A stretch of 7,977 nucleotides of DNA. Origin: Chloroflexota bacterium (GTDB lineage: Bacteria > Chloroflexota > Dormibacteria > Dormibacterales > Dormibacteraceae). Position 1 is the first letter of the stretch. Every line of letters starts with the position of its first letter. The stretch spans positions 1-7,977 of the forward strand of contig VBKD01000018.1 in the NCBI GenBank assembly GCA_005888075.1, in the 5' to 3' direction. The translations under genes were made by a program, and so were the position numbers. Under the pieces are notes generated by a model. It worked only from the letters and a program-made list of their open reading frames with translations, was not told the DNA's origin and searched no databases. Shown here one piece after another: positions 6,834 to 7,977 of this stretch.

Positions 6834-7977
6834 GTGAACGTTTCTACCTCGGTCCGCAGGCCGCCGCTGTGGCTGGCTGCGGCCGCAGTCGCGTCAGGCT
6901 GGGCGGCTCTTTACTCGCTCGCTCGCTGGATCCTGCTCTATGCATTCGCTCCAGTGCACGAGGATGTTCGGATGACGTACGTGGCGGCGGAGGCGGGCGT
7001 GAGATACGGGTGGTCAACGATCTACGACCAGGCGATATTGCGCTCGCTCTCGGCAGGGTTTCCCGCCGGTCAACGCCACATCGACTCGCTATACACCTAT
7101 CTCCACCCGCCTCTGGTTGCATGGCTGTTCGCGCCGCTGACGGCATTCCCGGAACCGGTGGCGTACGGGCTGTGGACACTGCTGTCCCTCGGGACGCTCG
7201 TCCTGGCCTGGCACTTGGCTGCCCCGTACACTGGCCTGGCCAAGCTCACGCTTCTGCTGCTGGCCCTCGGGCTTTGGCCGGTATTGTTCGCGTTCTATTT
7301 CGGCCAGCCGACCATCTTCCTGATCGCGCTGGTCGCGGCGACATGGTGGCTCAGTGCGCACGAGCGACCGCTTGCGGCTGGAGTGGCGCTGGCGCTGGCG
7401 ATGTTCCTCAAACCTCAGGACATCGCGCTCATCCCGGTTGCGCTTCTGATCAGCGGCCGCGGCCGGGTTGTGATCACCTGGGCCGGCGCCTGCGCGGCGC
7501 TGGGGCTTGCCACCGCGGTTGCGCTTGGCCCGTCTGGGCTGGAGAGCTGGTGGCAGGCACTCAACCTCGGCCAGTCGAATCCCGCTCACACCCTTTACAC
7601 GCTTGCCAATCTGCTCGGAACCGGACCGCTGACCTATGCGCTGTGGGGCATTCAAGGAGCTGCCGCGATGTTCGTTGCTCGGCGGCGAAGGGGCGAGCTC
7701 GAGATAGTTTTCGCCGCCGGGCTTCTCGGCTCGGCTGCAGTCGCATTCCACTTTCACGAGCTGGACTACAGCATCCTGGTCCTCGCTGCGTGGCTCACCC
7801 TGCGCACGACACCGCCGCTGTGGCACCGTTGGTGGCTGCTCGTCGGGGTTCTCCCGATGCAGCTGATGACGTATGGAACAGACAGTGTCGAACCGATCTG
7901 GAATCTTGCCTGGCACGGTCCACAGTTGATCTGGGACGCGGGGTTGCTGCTGATTCTCGTGGTCAGCTGTTTTGTGG
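6834..7977 (+). CDS. Second GT87/DUF2029-like membrane glycosyltransferase, 3' end outside the window
   Basis: The frame opens at GTG 6834, 7 nt after the previous stop, and stays open to the right edge, giving 381 codons with no stop. An in-frame TGA at 6789-6791 makes GTG 6834 the first usable start. There is no clear ribosome site, so translation probably depends on the upstream gene. The protein is a clear paralogue of its neighbour along its whole length. Matching parts include EDVRMTYVAAEAG with Asp43 (QDFRVWQVASRIG next door), YGWSTIYD, YLHPPLVAWLFAPL, FGQPTIFLIALVAATWWL, LKPQD (192-196), LIPVALLISGR, and HELD (308-311) followed by ILVLAAWLTLRT. It is as hydrophobic and helix-rich as the first copy. 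Compared with that 396-residue neighbour it is nearly complete, with probably only the C-terminal tail missing. The role is inferred from family resemblance, and the substrate is unknown. Confidence 0.75.
   Translation, partial: MNVSTSVRRPPLWLAAAAVASGWAALYSLARWILLYAFAPVHEDVRMTYVAAEAGVRYGWSTIYDQAILRSLSAGFPAGQRHIDSLYTYLHPPLVAWLFAPLTAFPEPVAYGLWTLLSLGTLVLAWHLAAPYTGLAKLTLLLLALGLWPVLFAFYFGQPTIFLIALVAATWWLSAHERPLAAGVALALAMFLKPQDIALIPVALLISGRGRVVITWAGACAALGLATAVALGPSGLESWWQALNLGQSNPAHTLYTLANLLGTGPLTYALWGIQGAAAMFVARRRRGELEIVFAAGLLGSAAVAFHFHELDYSILVLAAWLTLRTTPPLWHRWWLLVGVLPMQLMTYGTDSVEPIWNLAWHGPQLIWDAGLLLILVVSCFV

Noticed and set aside
7089..7916. Minus-strand frame of 275 codons
   Set aside because: It is rich in Arg, Gln and Glu with no recognisable domain. 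It is the shadow of the plus-strand GT87-like gene, whose translation matches its paralogue residue by residue.

Overview
The window is GC-rich and every gene I can support reads on the plus strand. Codon use is strongly biased to G/C third positions, and most start codons lack a clear Shine-Dalgarno sequence. Two genes instead have a -10-like hexamer 8-10 nt in front of the start codon, which suggests leaderless transcription. This fits a high-GC bacterium of the Chloroflexota/Dormibacterota/Actinomycetota kind. That placement is an inference from base composition and gene style; no phylogenetic marker is present.

Layout: (1) 3-890, the 3' part of a polytopic membrane protein gene cut by the window edge. 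(2) 911-5599, a compact operon for a branched-chain 2-oxoacid dehydrogenase complex in the order E3 - E1(alpha+beta) - E2. This is the same order as lpdV-bkdAA-bkdAB-bkdB in Bacillus, but here E1 alpha and E1 beta are fused into one 687-residue protein. (3) 5636-7977, two adjacent paralogous GT87/DUF2029-like membrane glycosyltransferase genes. The second runs off the right edge without a stop codon and was found by direct translation.

The dehydrogenase genes would work as one machine. E1 decarboxylates a (probably branched-chain) 2-oxoacid on ThDP, E2 carries the acyl group on lipoyl-Lys45 and hands it to CoA, and E3 reoxidises the dihydrolipoamide with FAD/NAD+. E1 and E2 look complete, with all expected catalytic motifs. 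E3 does not: about 27-30 codons, including the conserved second FAD motif (AxGD), are missing at about position 1808, and the reading frame changes there. Either the gene is broken and E3 comes from elsewhere, or the assembly has lost about 80-90 bases.

The points most worth a second look are this E3 deletion, the fused E1, and three degenerate in-frame copies of a palindromic DNA repeat that make up the E2 linker. I saw no RNA genes, CRISPR arrays, insertion sequences or defence genes, and no gene-free stretch longer than about 40 bases. I do not see strong evidence for an entirely new system.
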